Position numbers and translations under genes: made by a program
Source: Oscillospiraceae bacterium
GTDB taxonomy: Bacteria > Bacillota > Clostridia > Oscillospirales > Ruminococcaceae
NCBI GenBank assembly: GCA_030539275.1
Contig: JAUNSK010000027.1
Coordinates: 1 to 53,618, forward strand
DNA: 53,618 nucleotides
Reading direction: 5' to 3'
Part shown: positions 26,875 through 35,492 of the stretch, one piece after another
How the letters are laid out: every line of letters begins with the position of its first letter
Position numbering within the stretch: position 1 is the first letter of the stretch
The notes under the pieces: generated by a model
Databases searched by the model: none
What the model was told of the DNA's origin: nothing
What the model saw: the letters and a program-made list of their open reading frames with translations, nothing else

Positions 26875-26903
26875 TTGACAGTATTGAATATTTATGTTAT
26901 TAT
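26875..26903 (+). promoter_or_regulatory. SigA-type promoter of the YezG-like gene
   Basis: Consensus TTGACA, 17-bp spacer, TATTAT. The leader of about 80 nt contains a GTGCAG / CTGCAC hairpin (26932-26954) and ends in an AGGAGG ribosome site. Confidence 0.65.
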
Positions 26904-26991
26904 ATATTTACGAGTTTACATAGGAAATATAGTGCAGGGTAACATATACTGCACGGTAAAAGTAAATATATAAAGTTATAGGAGGATTATT

Positions 26992-27441
26992 ATGACACTG
27001 GAAATTGAGACGATTCAGAATGACCTGGGGAAATTTATTATGAGCCTTTGTCCGGTTAAGTGGGACAAAGTATATTATTATGTTATACGGACTGATATGA
27101 GTTGTGATATGTACTTCTGTGTCAAAGAATTTCAGACCGGTCTGATCATAAGCAGCAATTATTTTTTTGACAGGTATGATAAGTACGGAATGTCTAAAAA
27201 TGAAACATATGCACAGCTGTACAAGATGACAACTTCATTATATAATGCTTACAAGGCCGATAAAGAAAAGCTCTGGACAACAATGACACTGATAGCTGAC
27301 TCATCAGGAGAGACAACTTTTGATTTTACATATGAAGCACCTGCCGGTAAAAATATATTCCAGCAGCGCGAAGAATGGGAGAAAAAGTATTTTAATGAAC
27401 CTGCTCCGGCAGTAAAGGTAAAATATCCGGAGGGTATCTGA
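26992..27441 (+). CDS. YezG/DUF600-like protein (possible immunity protein)
   Basis: A 149-residue soluble protein. The pattern P-x2-W-x-K-VYYYV near the N-terminus, regularly spaced helices, then KLWTTMTLIADSSGETTFDFTYE is like the YezG (DUF600) antitoxin/immunity family, which neutralises LXG-type toxins in Bacillus. The match is by eye and moderate. No toxin gene or secretion genes lie beside it. It is a single-gene unit: a strong promoter with leader upstream, AGGAGG six bases before ATG 26992, and a strong terminator just after the stop. Confidence 0.5.
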   Translation: MTLEIETIQNDLGKFIMSLCPVKWDKVYYYVIRTDMSCDMYFCVKEFQTGLIISSNYFFDRYDKYGMSKNETYAQLYKMTTSLYNAYKADKEKLWTTMTLIADSSGETTFDFTYEAPAGKNIFQQREEWEKKYFNEPAPAVKVKYPEGI

Positions 27442-27454
27442 TTATTATAACAGA

Positions 27455-27498
27455 AAAAATCCGTAAAACTGATGACTGACAGGTTTTACGGATTTTTT
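27455..27498 (+). terminator. Rho-independent terminator of the YezG-like gene
   Basis: AAAAATCCGTAAAAC and its complement at 27483-27497 form a 15-bp stem ending in a T run. Confidence 0.85.
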
Positions 27499-27551
27499 AT
27501 TCTTTATACTTACACAAAAGGCTGTTATCACGTGTCCTGTCATTATAGGTA

Positions 27552-27580
27552 TTGCAATAAAATATTATTAGTGATATGAT
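27552..27580 (+). promoter_or_regulatory. SigA-type promoter of birA
   Basis: TTGCAA, 17-bp spacer, TATGAT, about 30 nt upstream of the birA start. Confidence 0.55.
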
Positions 27581-27607
27581 AATAAAAAACTACAAGTGAG
27601 GGATTGT

Positions 27608-28585
27608 ATGTCAACAAAAGAACTATTGTTAGAACAGCTTATCAGGTCAGAAAATGATTATATCTCGGGGAGCAGGATTGCACGAAACCTTGGTATATCC
27701 AGAAATTCCATATGGAAGGCGGTCAAATCACTGCAGGCAGACGGATATGTCATTGATGCTGTTACAAATAAAGGCTACAGGCTTACAAGTTCTCCTGATA
27801 TTATAGATGAACCATCCATCAGAAAATATCTTGACACAAAAAAAATAGGCATGGATATAATTATACTTGATGAAACTGATTCAACGAACAATTATGCCAG
27901 AAACATTGCTGAGAGCGGTGCAGGGAGCGGTACAGTAGTAATTGCAAATAAACAGACCAGTGGCAAAGGACGGATGGGCAGAACGTTCGTTTCTCCTGTC
28001 AACAGCGGAATTTATATGAGTATAGTGCTTAAATCATCTGTAGACATTGAGACAGCACAGCTGCTGACGTCATGTATTGCAGTTGCTGTATCAGAGGCTC
28101 TTGACAGTCTGTACAAATGTAATAGTGCTATCAAATGGGTAAATGATATAATGGTTAATGATAAAAAGGTCTGCGGTATACTTACAGAGGCTGCTGTAAA
28201 CTGTGAAACTGCAGATTTTAAATATATTATTGCCGGTATCGGAATAAATGTCGGAACAGTCAGACAGACATTTGATGAGCAACTGCTCGAAATAGCTTCT
28301 TCCATGGAAGATGAAACAGGCATCAGGAATCCAAGAAGCCGTATAATTGCAGAGGTATTATCCAGACTTGAATGTCATCTTGAGAAACTCAAGACAAAAG
28401 AGTTTATAGAAGAATACCGCCGCAGGTCCTGGATAATCGGAAGAAAAATCACAGTATGTACAAATATGCACGAGAAAAATGCAACTGCGGTAGATATAGA
28501 CAGCAGTGCAGGTCTTCTCGTCGAATATGAGGATGGAACACAGGAGATTATCAGTTCCGGAGAAGCAAGAGTAAGAAGAAACTAA
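27608..28585 (+). CDS. birA: Biotin--[acetyl-CoA-carboxylase] ligase / biotin repressor BirA
   Basis: A 325-residue bifunctional protein. The N-terminal winged helix (GSRIARNLGISRNSIWKAVKSL) can bind DNA. The catalytic domain has the biotin-ligase motifs DETDSTNNYAR, TSGKGRMGR near 119-125 and IKWVNDIMVNDKKVCGILTE. A small SH3-like C-terminal domain follows (GLLVEYEDGTQEIISSGE). It attaches biotin to carboxylases and may repress biotin genes; none are in this window. ATG 27608 is preferred, with GAGGG just upstream; an in-frame GTG at 27596 overlaps that site. Confidence 0.94.
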   Translation: MSTKELLLEQLIRSENDYISGSRIARNLGISRNSIWKAVKSLQADGYVIDAVTNKGYRLTSSPDIIDEPSIRKYLDTKKIGMDIIILDETDSTNNYARNIAESGAGSGTVVIANKQTSGKGRMGRTFVSPVNSGIYMSIVLKSSVDIETAQLLTSCIAVAVSEALDSLYKCNSAIKWVNDIMVNDKKVCGILTEAAVNCETADFKYIIAGIGINVGTVRQTFDEQLLEIASSMEDETGIRNPRSRIIAEVLSRLECHLEKLKTKEFIEEYRRRSWIIGRKITVCTNMHEKNATAVDIDSSAGLLVEYEDGTQEIISSGEARVRRN

Positions 28586-28628
28586 AAAAAGCTTTACCAG
28601 TCATAAAAAATAAACTGGTAAAGCTTTT
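28584..28628. terminator. Terminator shared by birA and the DUF975 gene
   Basis: AAAAGCTTTACCAGT pairs exactly with ACTGGTAAAGCTTTT around a 12-nt loop. The minus-strand T run is longer (seven), so it works best for the DUF975 gene. Confidence 0.8.
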
Positions 28629-28634
28629 GTATTA

Positions 28635-29351
28635 TCAGAAGGATTTATAATCTGTAAATGGAGACTGACCATATCCGCCGAACTCCTGGGCAGATGCAGT
28701 TCCGGAGCTTATAGCCTCTGATTTAAGCATTTCATATGCAAATGCTTTTGCTGAAAGGTAGTATGGAGAAACAAGAAGTATATTTCCTATCAGGCAGGTC
28801 AGTGTTCCGACTATATACCATCCGGTAAAACTCAGGTCAAGGTAGAAAAGATCTCCTTTATGGCCCTTGGTTATTCTGTTGCTGAGCTCAAGGACCTGAT
28901 CATAACTGAGATCCGGATTATCACTCTTTATATACTCGGCCATTGAATATGCGTATGATTTTATTATTCCGGGGATAAGAAATAAAAGTGACCATGCAAA
29001 TATGTAGATTGATTTTATAACCCCGAGAATGACGGTGCTCTTGTAAGTCTGACTGAAGCAGTTGAAAATGGATGAAACCGGCTGTTTATTTCCTCTTACA
29101 GCCTGTGAGAACCATCCGGCAGATCCGACAGTTACTGGATAACATACAAAAATAGACAGTGCAAGTGAAAACACTAATACAAACAGGTATAACCCAAAAC
29201 TGAAATCAGGACTCTGATAATTGTTGAATCTGTACTGTACTGATGAACTTACGCCGGAAAGAACAGTAGTAAGAAGAGCGGCCAGTATAGCCTCATTGTT
29301 CGACTGCCTGAATGCCCAGGCATTTTTTTTGATCAGTATGTGTGAATACAT
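28635..29351 (-). CDS. DUF975 family membrane protein
   Basis: A 238-residue integral membrane protein with about six helices. Family features are the N-terminal LIKKNAWAFRQSNNEAILAAL, the loop segment KGHKGDLFYLDLSFTGWYIVGTLT and the end VSPYYLSAKAFAYEML. The C-terminal tail is short, Gly/Gln-rich and polar. The function of DUF975 proteins is not established. ATG 29351 follows GGGGG, and a consensus promoter lies at 29381-29409, so it is a single-gene unit. Confidence 0.85.
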   Translation of the reverse strand: MYSHILIKKNAWAFRQSNNEAILAALLTTVLSGVSSSVQYRFNNYQSPDFSFGLYLFVLVFSLALSIFVCYPVTVGSAGWFSQAVRGNKQPVSSIFNCFSQTYKSTVILGVIKSIYIFAWSLLFLIPGIIKSYAYSMAEYIKSDNPDLSYDQVLELSNRITKGHKGDLFYLDLSFTGWYIVGTLTCLIGNILLVSPYYLSAKAFAYEMLKSEAISSGTASAQEFGGYGQSPFTDYKSF

Positions 29352-29380
29352 TTTGTGTCCCCCTTATATATTTTTATTAA

Positions 29381-29409
29381 ATTATACCATATGGATTTTA
29401 TACGGTCAA
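29381..29409 (-). promoter_or_regulatory. SigA-type promoter of the DUF975 gene
   Basis: TTGACC, 17-bp spacer, TATAAT on the minus strand, 30 nt upstream of ATG 29351. Confidence 0.7.
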
Positions 29410-29467
29410 TATTGGATCTTCATTTTACAAAATAAAAGTATAAAAATCCGTAATATTCGCAAATATC

Positions 29468-29496
29468 TTGATTAAATTCAATAAATGTGTTAAAAT
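29468..29496 (+). promoter_or_regulatory. SigA-type promoter of purB
   Basis: TTGATT, 17-bp spacer, TAAAAT preceded by TG one base away (extended -10). The leader is about 110 nt; I see no known purine riboswitch core in it. Confidence 0.5.
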
Positions 29497-29613
29497 TAAT
29501 ATACTATTGTGAACTATAACCGCAATGACAAACAGTCTTATTTTTATTTGACTGGACAGCGCCGGAAATAAGCTCGTAAAACAGCATATCACATTATTAA
29601 AGGAGTTTTTTCA

Positions 29614-31044
29614 ATGACAAATACTTATGAAAGCCCATTTTGTACAAGATATGCAAGCAAAGAAATGCAATTCGTTTTTTCAGCCGATAAAAAGTTTACT
29701 ACCTGGAGAAAACTGTGGGTTGCGCTTGCAAGGGCAGAAATGAAACTTGGTCTTCCGATAACAAAAGAACAGGTTGAACAGCTCGAAAAAAATATTGACA
29801 ATATTGACTATGAAACTGCAAAAAAACGCGAAAAGGAATGCAGACATGATGTAATGTCACACGTATATGCATACGGAGTAGCATGCCCGGACGCCAAAGG
29901 CATAATTCATCTTGGTGCAACATCATGTTATGTCGGAGACAATACAGATATAATTATTATGCGTGATGCAATGCAGATCGTATACAAAAAACTGATCACT
30001 GTTATTTCACAGCTTTCAAAGTTCGCAGCTGAATACAAGGATATGCCTGCACTGGCTTACACTCATCTTCAGCCTGCACAGCTTACCACTGTAGGAAAAC
30101 GTGCGACACTCTGGATAAATGAACTTCTGATGGATCTTAATGAACTTCAGTATCGTCTTGACAACTTAAGACTTCTTGGTTCAAAGGGTACAACAGGAAC
30201 TCAGGCATCATTTATGGAGCTCTTTGAGGGAGATACCAAAAAGATAAAGAAGCTTGAAAGCATGATCGCACAGGAAATGGGATTTGACGGTGTTGTTCCT
30301 GTATCAGGACAGACATATTCCAGAAAGATCGACTCCCAGATACTCAGTACTCTTGGCGGAATAGCTCAGTCTGCAAGCAAGTTCTCAAATGACATGAGAC
30401 TTCTTCAGAGCTTCAAGGAGATGGAAGAACCTTTTGAAAAGGGCCAGATAGGCTCATCTGCTATGGCGTACAAGAGAAATCCTATGCGCTGTGAAAGAAT
30501 TACTTCACTTGCAAGATATGTTATGATCGACACACTTAATCCTGCATTTACTGCTGGTACACAGTGGTTTGAGAGAACACTTGATGACTCAGCAAACAAG
30601 AGAGTATCAGTAGCTGAGGGATTCCTTGCAGTTGATGCAATCCTTAATATAATGATCAATGTAACAAGCGGACTTGTTGTTTATCCTAAGATGATCCGTC
30701 AGAGAATTATGCGTGAGCTTCCGTTTATGGCAACTGAAAACATTATGATGGATGCTGTAAAGAAGGGCGGAGACAGACAGGCACTTCACGAAAAAATACG
30801 TGAATACTCAATGATCGCAGGAAAACATGTAAAAGAAGACGGACTTGAAAATGATCTTTGCGATATGATCATAAACGACAGGATGTTTATGATATCAAAG
30901 GAAGAGATCGATGCAATTCTTAAGCCTGAAAACTTTACAGGACGCAGTTCACAGCAGGTAGAGGAGTTCATAAAGGAATGTGTTGCACCTGTACTTGATG
31001 CAAACAAGGATAAGCTGAATGAAACAGCAGAAATAAACGTATAA
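29614..31044 (+). CDS. purB: Adenylosuccinate lyase
   Basis: A 476-residue fumarase/aspartase-superfamily lyase that acts twice in purine synthesis, on SAICAR and on adenylosuccinate. The signature reads GSSAMAYKRNPMRCE (near 281-295), with catalytic loop Ser residues present. Other conserved stretches are CRHDVMSHVYAYG, HLGATSCYVGDNTD and THLQPAQLTTVGKR. The length and these motifs are closer to the longer, eukaryote-like form than to the roughly 430-residue Bacillus form. AGGAG lies eight bases before ATG 29614. It is a single gene with no purine neighbours. Confidence 0.96.
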   Translation: MTNTYESPFCTRYASKEMQFVFSADKKFTTWRKLWVALARAEMKLGLPITKEQVEQLEKNIDNIDYETAKKREKECRHDVMSHVYAYGVACPDAKGIIHLGATSCYVGDNTDIIIMRDAMQIVYKKLITVISQLSKFAAEYKDMPALAYTHLQPAQLTTVGKRATLWINELLMDLNELQYRLDNLRLLGSKGTTGTQASFMELFEGDTKKIKKLESMIAQEMGFDGVVPVSGQTYSRKIDSQILSTLGGIAQSASKFSNDMRLLQSFKEMEEPFEKGQIGSSAMAYKRNPMRCERITSLARYVMIDTLNPAFTAGTQWFERTLDDSANKRVSVAEGFLAVDAILNIMINVTSGLVVYPKMIRQRIMRELPFMATENIMMDAVKKGGDRQALHEKIREYSMIAGKHVKEDGLENDLCDMIINDRMFMISKEEIDAILKPENFTGRSSQQVEEFIKECVAPVLDANKDKLNETAEINV

Positions 31045-31083
31045 AAAACGTATTTTATTATCGGCAAATGAGCATTATTAGTA

Positions 31084-31112
31084 TTGACTTATGTATGTAT
31101 TTGTCATATAAT
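31084..31112 (+). promoter_or_regulatory. SigA-type promoter of secD-secF
   Basis: TTGACT, 17-bp spacer, consensus TATAAT, about 60 nt upstream of the secD start. Confidence 0.7.
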
Positions 31113-31172
31113 TATATTAATTTGTCGATAATATTTTTAATTGACTAAAATAATTTTTTTGGAGGTAAAAGC

Positions 31173-32585
31173 GTGAAAAAAATTAAAAAGCCCATTTTCT
31201 TTATAGTCTTTTTAATTATTATCTCTTTCTCGTACACTGCAATTTTCGGAATTAAGTACCAGTACGGAGATATTGTTTCCACATACATAAAAGATGTATC
31301 GGATATAAGACTGGGCATAGATATTCAGGGTGGTGTTGATGTTACATTCACACCTGCAGAGGGTGTTGATGCGACAGAGGCACAGCTCGATTCAGTCAAA
31401 GAAGTAATGAAGGTTCGTCTGGCTTCACTCGGAATTACAGACAGCAGCGTTTATACAGATCCTGACAATGACCGTATAATTGTCAGATTCCCATGGCAGT
31501 CATCTGAATCCAGTTTTGATCCTGAAGCTGCAGTCAAGGAACTTGGCGGTACAGCAATGCTCACATTCCGTAAGGGTGAGGATTCAACAAAGGACGAAAA
31601 CGGTGAGGTCGTTCCTACAGGTGAGATCGTCCTCAACGGTGAAGATATTGCTAATGCACAGGCAGGATATCAGCAGGAACAGGACGGCACAGTCAAGTAT
31701 GTAGTACAGCTTGAAATGAATGCCGAAGGTACAACAAAGTTTGCTGATGCAACAGGAGAACTTTATGAGAGCGGCGGCGTTATTTCCATATGGATGGATA
31801 ACAACGAAATAACAGCTCCTAAGGTAAGTGCTCATATTACTGACGGTAAGGCTATCATGGAAGGCAACTATCAGTCGTATGATGAAGCAAAGGCTATGGC
31901 TGACAAGATTAATTCAGGTGCTCTTCCGTTTACACTTACAACATCAACATTCTCAACTATTTCACCAACACTTGGTTCCGGCGCACTTGATGCCATGATT
32001 CTCGGAGGACTTATTTCATTTGCATTTATTGCAATATATATGATATTCCTATACAGACTTCCTGGTTTCGTTGCAGTTATAGCTCTTATCGGACAGATTA
32101 CCGGTACACTTGCAGCAGTAAGCGGCTACTTCCAGTTTATGAACAGTTCAACCCTTACTATTCCTGGTATTGCAGGTATTATTCTTTCGATAGGTATGGG
32201 CGTTGATGCAAACATTATTACAGGTGAGCGTATCAAGGAAGAACTTCGTACAGGAAAGACTCTTAATTCAGCACTTGAAACAGGTTACAACAGAGCGTTT
32301 TCAGCTATCTTTGACGGAAACTTAACTGTTATCCTTATAGCTATAATTCTTATGGGTGCATTCGGCGTTCCTGACAGCCTGTTTGCAAAAATGCTTTCAT
32401 TCCTCTTCAGATGGTTCGGAACAACTACTGAAGGTACAATATTCTCATTCGGATTTACTCTTATGGTTGGTGCTATTCTTAACTTCCTTATGGGCGTTCT
32501 TGCTTCCAAGCTTATGCTTGGTTCACTCTCCAAGTTCAAGGTATTCCAGAATAAAAAGCTCTATGGAGGTGTAAGCAATGACTAA
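31173..32585 (+). CDS. secD: Protein translocase subunit SecD
   Basis: A 470-residue RND-type membrane protein that helps pull exported proteins through SecYEG using the proton motive force. It has one N-terminal membrane helix, the SecD signature LGIDIQGGVDVTF, an extracytoplasmic domain (about 60-260) and five C-terminal helices. The segment GIILSIGMGVDANIITGERIKEELRTG is typical. The start is GTG 31173, with GGAGG eight bases upstream. It overlaps secF by eight bases. Confidence 0.95.
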   Translation: MKKIKKPIFFIVFLIIISFSYTAIFGIKYQYGDIVSTYIKDVSDIRLGIDIQGGVDVTFTPAEGVDATEAQLDSVKEVMKVRLASLGITDSSVYTDPDNDRIIVRFPWQSSESSFDPEAAVKELGGTAMLTFRKGEDSTKDENGEVVPTGEIVLNGEDIANAQAGYQQEQDGTVKYVVQLEMNAEGTTKFADATGELYESGGVISIWMDNNEITAPKVSAHITDGKAIMEGNYQSYDEAKAMADKINSGALPFTLTTSTFSTISPTLGSGALDAMILGGLISFAFIAIYMIFLYRLPGFVAVIALIGQITGTLAAVSGYFQFMNSSTLTIPGIAGIILSIGMGVDANIITGERIKEELRTGKTLNSALETGYNRAFSAIFDGNLTVILIAIILMGAFGVPDSLFAKMLSFLFRWFGTTTEGTIFSFGFTLMVGAILNFLMGVLASKLMLGSLSKFKVFQNKKLYGGVSND

Positions 32586-33546
32586 AAACGTAAACACCAG
32601 TGGAAATGATAAAAAGACACTTGATCTTGTATCAAAAAGAAAGATATTCTATATCATATCAGCAGCACTTGTTGCCATATCTCTTCTTGCTTCTCTTTTT
32701 GGTGTTGATATCGCCATAGAGTTCAAGGGCGGTACAATGGTTTCATATTCATTTGACGGTGAAATTGACAATAATGCGGCTAAAAAGGTTATTGAAGAAG
32801 CTATCGGTGAAAAGGTAAATGTTCAGCAGGGTGATATGTTCAAAAGTGATAAGAAAAACCTTGTAATTTCACTTGTATCATCAGAAGGTCTGACAGCGGA
32901 CAAGCAGTCAGCTCTGACAGAGTCACTTGAAACAGCTTATCCTGACAACGGACTTGAGATACTTGACTCTACAAACGTTGCAGCTTCATCAGGTATCAAC
33001 TTCTTTACAAAGTGCATAGTTGCAGTTGTATTTTCATCAATTATCCTTATCTTATATATTGCACTCAGATTCAAGAGAATCAGCGGATGGTCATCAGGTG
33101 TGTGTGCTGTTATCGCACTGCTTCATGATGTTATCATCACATATGGTGCATTTATAATCATAGGTTTCCAGATCAATTCAAACTTCGTAGCAGTTGTTCT
33201 GACTATCCTCGGATGCTCAATAAACAACACAATCGTTGTTTACGACCGTATCAGAGAAAATAAAAAGCTTATGCCTGGTGCATCAATTGAAGACCTGGTT
33301 AATACAAGTACAGTACAGTCTGTAACACGTTCAATCAGAACTACAGTAAGTACAATAGTTACAATGATCATTATCTCAATAGTTGCAGGAATAAGAGGTG
33401 TATCCTCTATACAGAGCTTTGCAATACCTCTTATAGTAGGTATGACAGTAGGAACATACTCATCACTTCTGCTTGCTCCTTCACTCTGGGTTTCATGGCA
33501 GAAAGCTTCTGACAAGAAACATCCGTCAAAAAAAGCTAAAGCATAA
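32578..33546 (+). CDS. secF: Protein translocase subunit SecF
   Basis: A 322-residue partner of SecD. Conserved features are the N-terminal helix, IAIEFKGGTMVSYSF, an extracytoplasmic domain, and a membrane half with ALLHDVIITYGAF and LGCSINNTIVVYDRIREN. The ribosome site GGAGG lies inside the end of secD, and the overlap of eight bases implies coupled translation. Export capacity fits an organism secreting many large glycosidases and pilins. Confidence 0.95.
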   Translation: MTKNVNTSGNDKKTLDLVSKRKIFYIISAALVAISLLASLFGVDIAIEFKGGTMVSYSFDGEIDNNAAKKVIEEAIGEKVNVQQGDMFKSDKKNLVISLVSSEGLTADKQSALTESLETAYPDNGLEILDSTNVAASSGINFFTKCIVAVVFSSIILILYIALRFKRISGWSSGVCAVIALLHDVIITYGAFIIIGFQINSNFVAVVLTILGCSINNTIVVYDRIRENKKLMPGASIEDLVNTSTVQSVTRSIRTTVSTIVTMIIISIVAGIRGVSSIQSFAIPLIVGMTVGTYSSLLLAPSLWVSWQKASDKKHPSKKAKA

Positions 33547-33570
33547 TTATCAGTACAGAATATATATTAA

Positions 33571-33605
33571 CCTTAACCACCTTGTTTTCCAGGGTGGTTT
33601 TGTGT
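33571..33605 (+). terminator. Rho-independent terminator of secD-secF
   Basis: AACCACC (33575-33581) pairs with GGTGGTT (33593-33599), then a T-rich tail. Its tail overlaps the next promoter. Confidence 0.65.
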
Positions 33606-33611
33606 TATAAT
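33582..33611 (+). promoter_or_regulatory. Extended -10 promoter of the isomerase-nrdR pair
   Basis: TTGTTT lies 18 bases before TATAAT (33606-33611), which is preceded by TG at 33603-33604. The terminator stem of secF lies within the promoter spacer, so the two elements share DNA. Confidence 0.5.
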
Positions 33612-33647
33612 AAGTAATGAAATATTCAGAAAACGGAGGCGCAGGCC

Positions 33648-34451
33648 ATGAAAGCAGGAGTGTCTACTGCATGTCTTTATCCGCAGCTTCTTGAGGATTC
33701 CCTTAAGGATCTGGTGGAAAGACACATCATAAATACCGAGATATTTGTTAATTCTCATTGTGAAATGCAGCCTGAATTCACTCAGCTGCTTTATTCTATT
33801 CTTAAAAGAAATAATGCAGTCTGTACGGCTATGCACCCTTATACTTGTCCGATGGAACCAATGATGCTTTTCTCGCAATATGAGAGGCGTGTTTCAGATA
33901 TGCTTGATTATTACAAAAGCTTTTTTGAGATCATGAATCGTTTCGGTACAAAGATATTTGTATTTCATGGAAACAAATATCAGACGCCGGTCAGTGAGGA
34001 ACTTTATTTTGAGAGATTTGCGAGGCTTGCTGAATGTGCAGAGAGTTTCGGAATAATTGCTGCACAGGAAAACGTTTCACGATGTCAGAGCAGAGACCTT
34101 GAATTTCTTACAGATATGGCAGGATATCTCGGAGACAAAGCACATTTTGTACTTGATGTCAAGCAGGCAGTAAGGGCAGATGAGGATCCGCTTATGTTTG
34201 TAAAAAAACTTGGTGATAAAATAGTACATGTTCATATCAGTGATCACGGAGAAAAAGGAGATTGTCTTCCTTTAGGTCATGGTAAATTTGATATAGATAC
34301 ATTTCTGGTGCAGCTCAAAAAGGCCGGATTTGACGGGTCTGTTATGATTGAACTGTACAGGTACAATTTCAGTGATGCAGATGAACTGGCAGATAATTAT
34401 TTTTATCTGAAAGAAATAATACAAAAGATAGATGTGGAGGCAAAAGTATGA
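33648..34451 (+). CDS. Sugar phosphate isomerase/epimerase (TIM barrel)
   Basis: A 267-residue protein of the xylose-isomerase-like/AP endonuclease 2 superfamily. Barrel elements with likely metal ligands are IAAQENVSR (Glu), HFVLDVKQAVRA (Asp), KIVHVHISDHG (His-x-His) and SVMIELYRYNF (Glu). The substrate cannot be read from sequence. GGAGG precedes ATG 33648 by nine bases. It overlaps nrdR by four bases, a neighbourhood that gives no hint to function. Confidence 0.8.
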   Translation: MKAGVSTACLYPQLLEDSLKDLVERHIINTEIFVNSHCEMQPEFTQLLYSILKRNNAVCTAMHPYTCPMEPMMLFSQYERRVSDMLDYYKSFFEIMNRFGTKIFVFHGNKYQTPVSEELYFERFARLAECAESFGIIAAQENVSRCQSRDLEFLTDMAGYLGDKAHFVLDVKQAVRADEDPLMFVKKLGDKIVHVHISDHGEKGDCLPLGHGKFDIDTFLVQLKKAGFDGSVMIELYRYNFSDADELADNYFYLKEIIQKIDVEAKV

Positions 34452-34894
34452 GATGTCCTTTTTGTGGCTATGAAGATACAAAAGTAATCGATTCAAGACC
34501 AACTGATTCAAAGAAGAGAAGACGCAGGGAGTGTACAAAATGTCAGAAGCGTTTTACAACATATGAAAGCGTGGAGCTTCCTCTTCTGATGGTTCAGAAA
34601 AAAGATGGTTCTTTTGAACCGTTCAGCAGAAATAAGCTTATAACAGGAATTTACAGTGCAATAAAAAAACGGCCTGTCAGTGTTGATGCGGTCTCATCTA
34701 TTGTTGATGAAATAGAGAATAAGTTTGCAAATGAATTCAGAAACCAGACTACTTCAGAGGAAATCGGCGATGTTGTACTTGATAAACTCAGACAGCTCGA
34801 TGTTATCGCGTATATCAGGTTTGCATCTGTTTATAAGGATTTCACTGATCTGGACAGTTTTGTAAAAATAATATCCGAATTAGATGCAAAATAA
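34448..34894 (+). CDS. nrdR: Transcriptional repressor NrdR
   Basis: A 148-residue zinc-ribbon/ATP-cone regulator that represses ribonucleotide reductase genes when dATP is high. Zinc ligands are C3, C6, C29 and C32, with the basic stretch KKRRRRE between them. The ATP-cone domain follows (VQKKDGSFEPFSRNKLITGI, ASVYKDF). Length is standard. Its start overlaps the isomerase stop. No ribonucleotide reductase gene lies in the window. Confidence 0.97.
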   Translation: MRCPFCGYEDTKVIDSRPTDSKKRRRRECTKCQKRFTTYESVELPLLMVQKKDGSFEPFSRNKLITGIYSAIKKRPVSVDAVSSIVDEIENKFANEFRNQTTSEEIGDVVLDKLRQLDVIAYIRFASVYKDFTDLDSFVKIISELDAK

Positions 34895-35038
34895 ACATAT
34901 AAATAATGAAAATTTGAACAGTTTATAAACATAATTAACAAAAATATTGCTTGGAAATATAAAAACTAAATTAATATAGATTTTTATTTTTTTTTGTGTT
35001 ATCATTAAGTTACAAAAAAATTTTAGGAGGAGAAACAA

Positions 35039-35401
35039 ATGGCAGATTTCAATAGTTTATTCAATTATGAAGATGTTACTGATCAGTATGATCAGAGCGA
35101 CATCAGTGATCTTATGGTTATGAGTATCCTGGGATATGTAATACCGATTTTATTCTTTTTACCAAAAACAGCAAAACAGAATTCACCTTATGCAGCATTT
35201 ATCAGCAATCAGTTGTTTACATTATTTGTTCTGAATATTATTCTGGTATTCCTGGGCATGATTCCTATAATCGGATGGATCGCAAAAATTTTATCCGTCG
35301 GAACACTTGCACTGCGTATTCTTGGAATTATAGACTGTGCTAATAACAGAGCAAAGAAACTCCCGGTAATAGGTCAGTTTATTATACAGGCATTTAAATA
35401 A
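35039..35401 (+). CDS. Small membrane protein, DUF4870-like
   Basis: A 120-residue protein with an acidic N-terminus (about 30 residues) and three hydrophobic helices. SILGYVIPILFFLPK, the Asn/Gln-containing segment AFISNQLFTLFVLNIIL and IPIIGWIAKILSVGTLALRILGIIDCANN resemble the DUF4870/Tic20-like layout. The family assignment is tentative and the function unknown. Its AGGAGG ribosome site and terminator at 35407-35440 mark it as a separate unit. Confidence 0.6.
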   Translation: MADFNSLFNYEDVTDQYDQSDISDLMVMSILGYVIPILFFLPKTAKQNSPYAAFISNQLFTLFVLNIILVFLGMIPIIGWIAKILSVGTLALRILGIIDCANNRAKKLPVIGQFIIQAFK

Positions 35402-35406
35402 TACAT

Positions 35407-35440
35407 AAATAAACGGTCTTCAGGGCCGTTTATTTATTTT
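35407..35440 (+). terminator. Rho-independent terminator after the DUF4870-like gene
   Basis: AAATAAACGG (35407-35416) pairs with CCGTTTATTT (35426-35435), followed by ATTTT. Confidence 0.75.
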
Positions 35441-35492
35441 CAGCATAATCCCCGTATGATTATCATATTGATAAGAAGAAGGGGTGAAAAAA

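Noticed and set aside
29497-29613. Purine riboswitch in the purB leader
   Set aside because: No conserved core of a purine riboswitch could be found by eye in the 110-nt leader; the gene probably lacks one.
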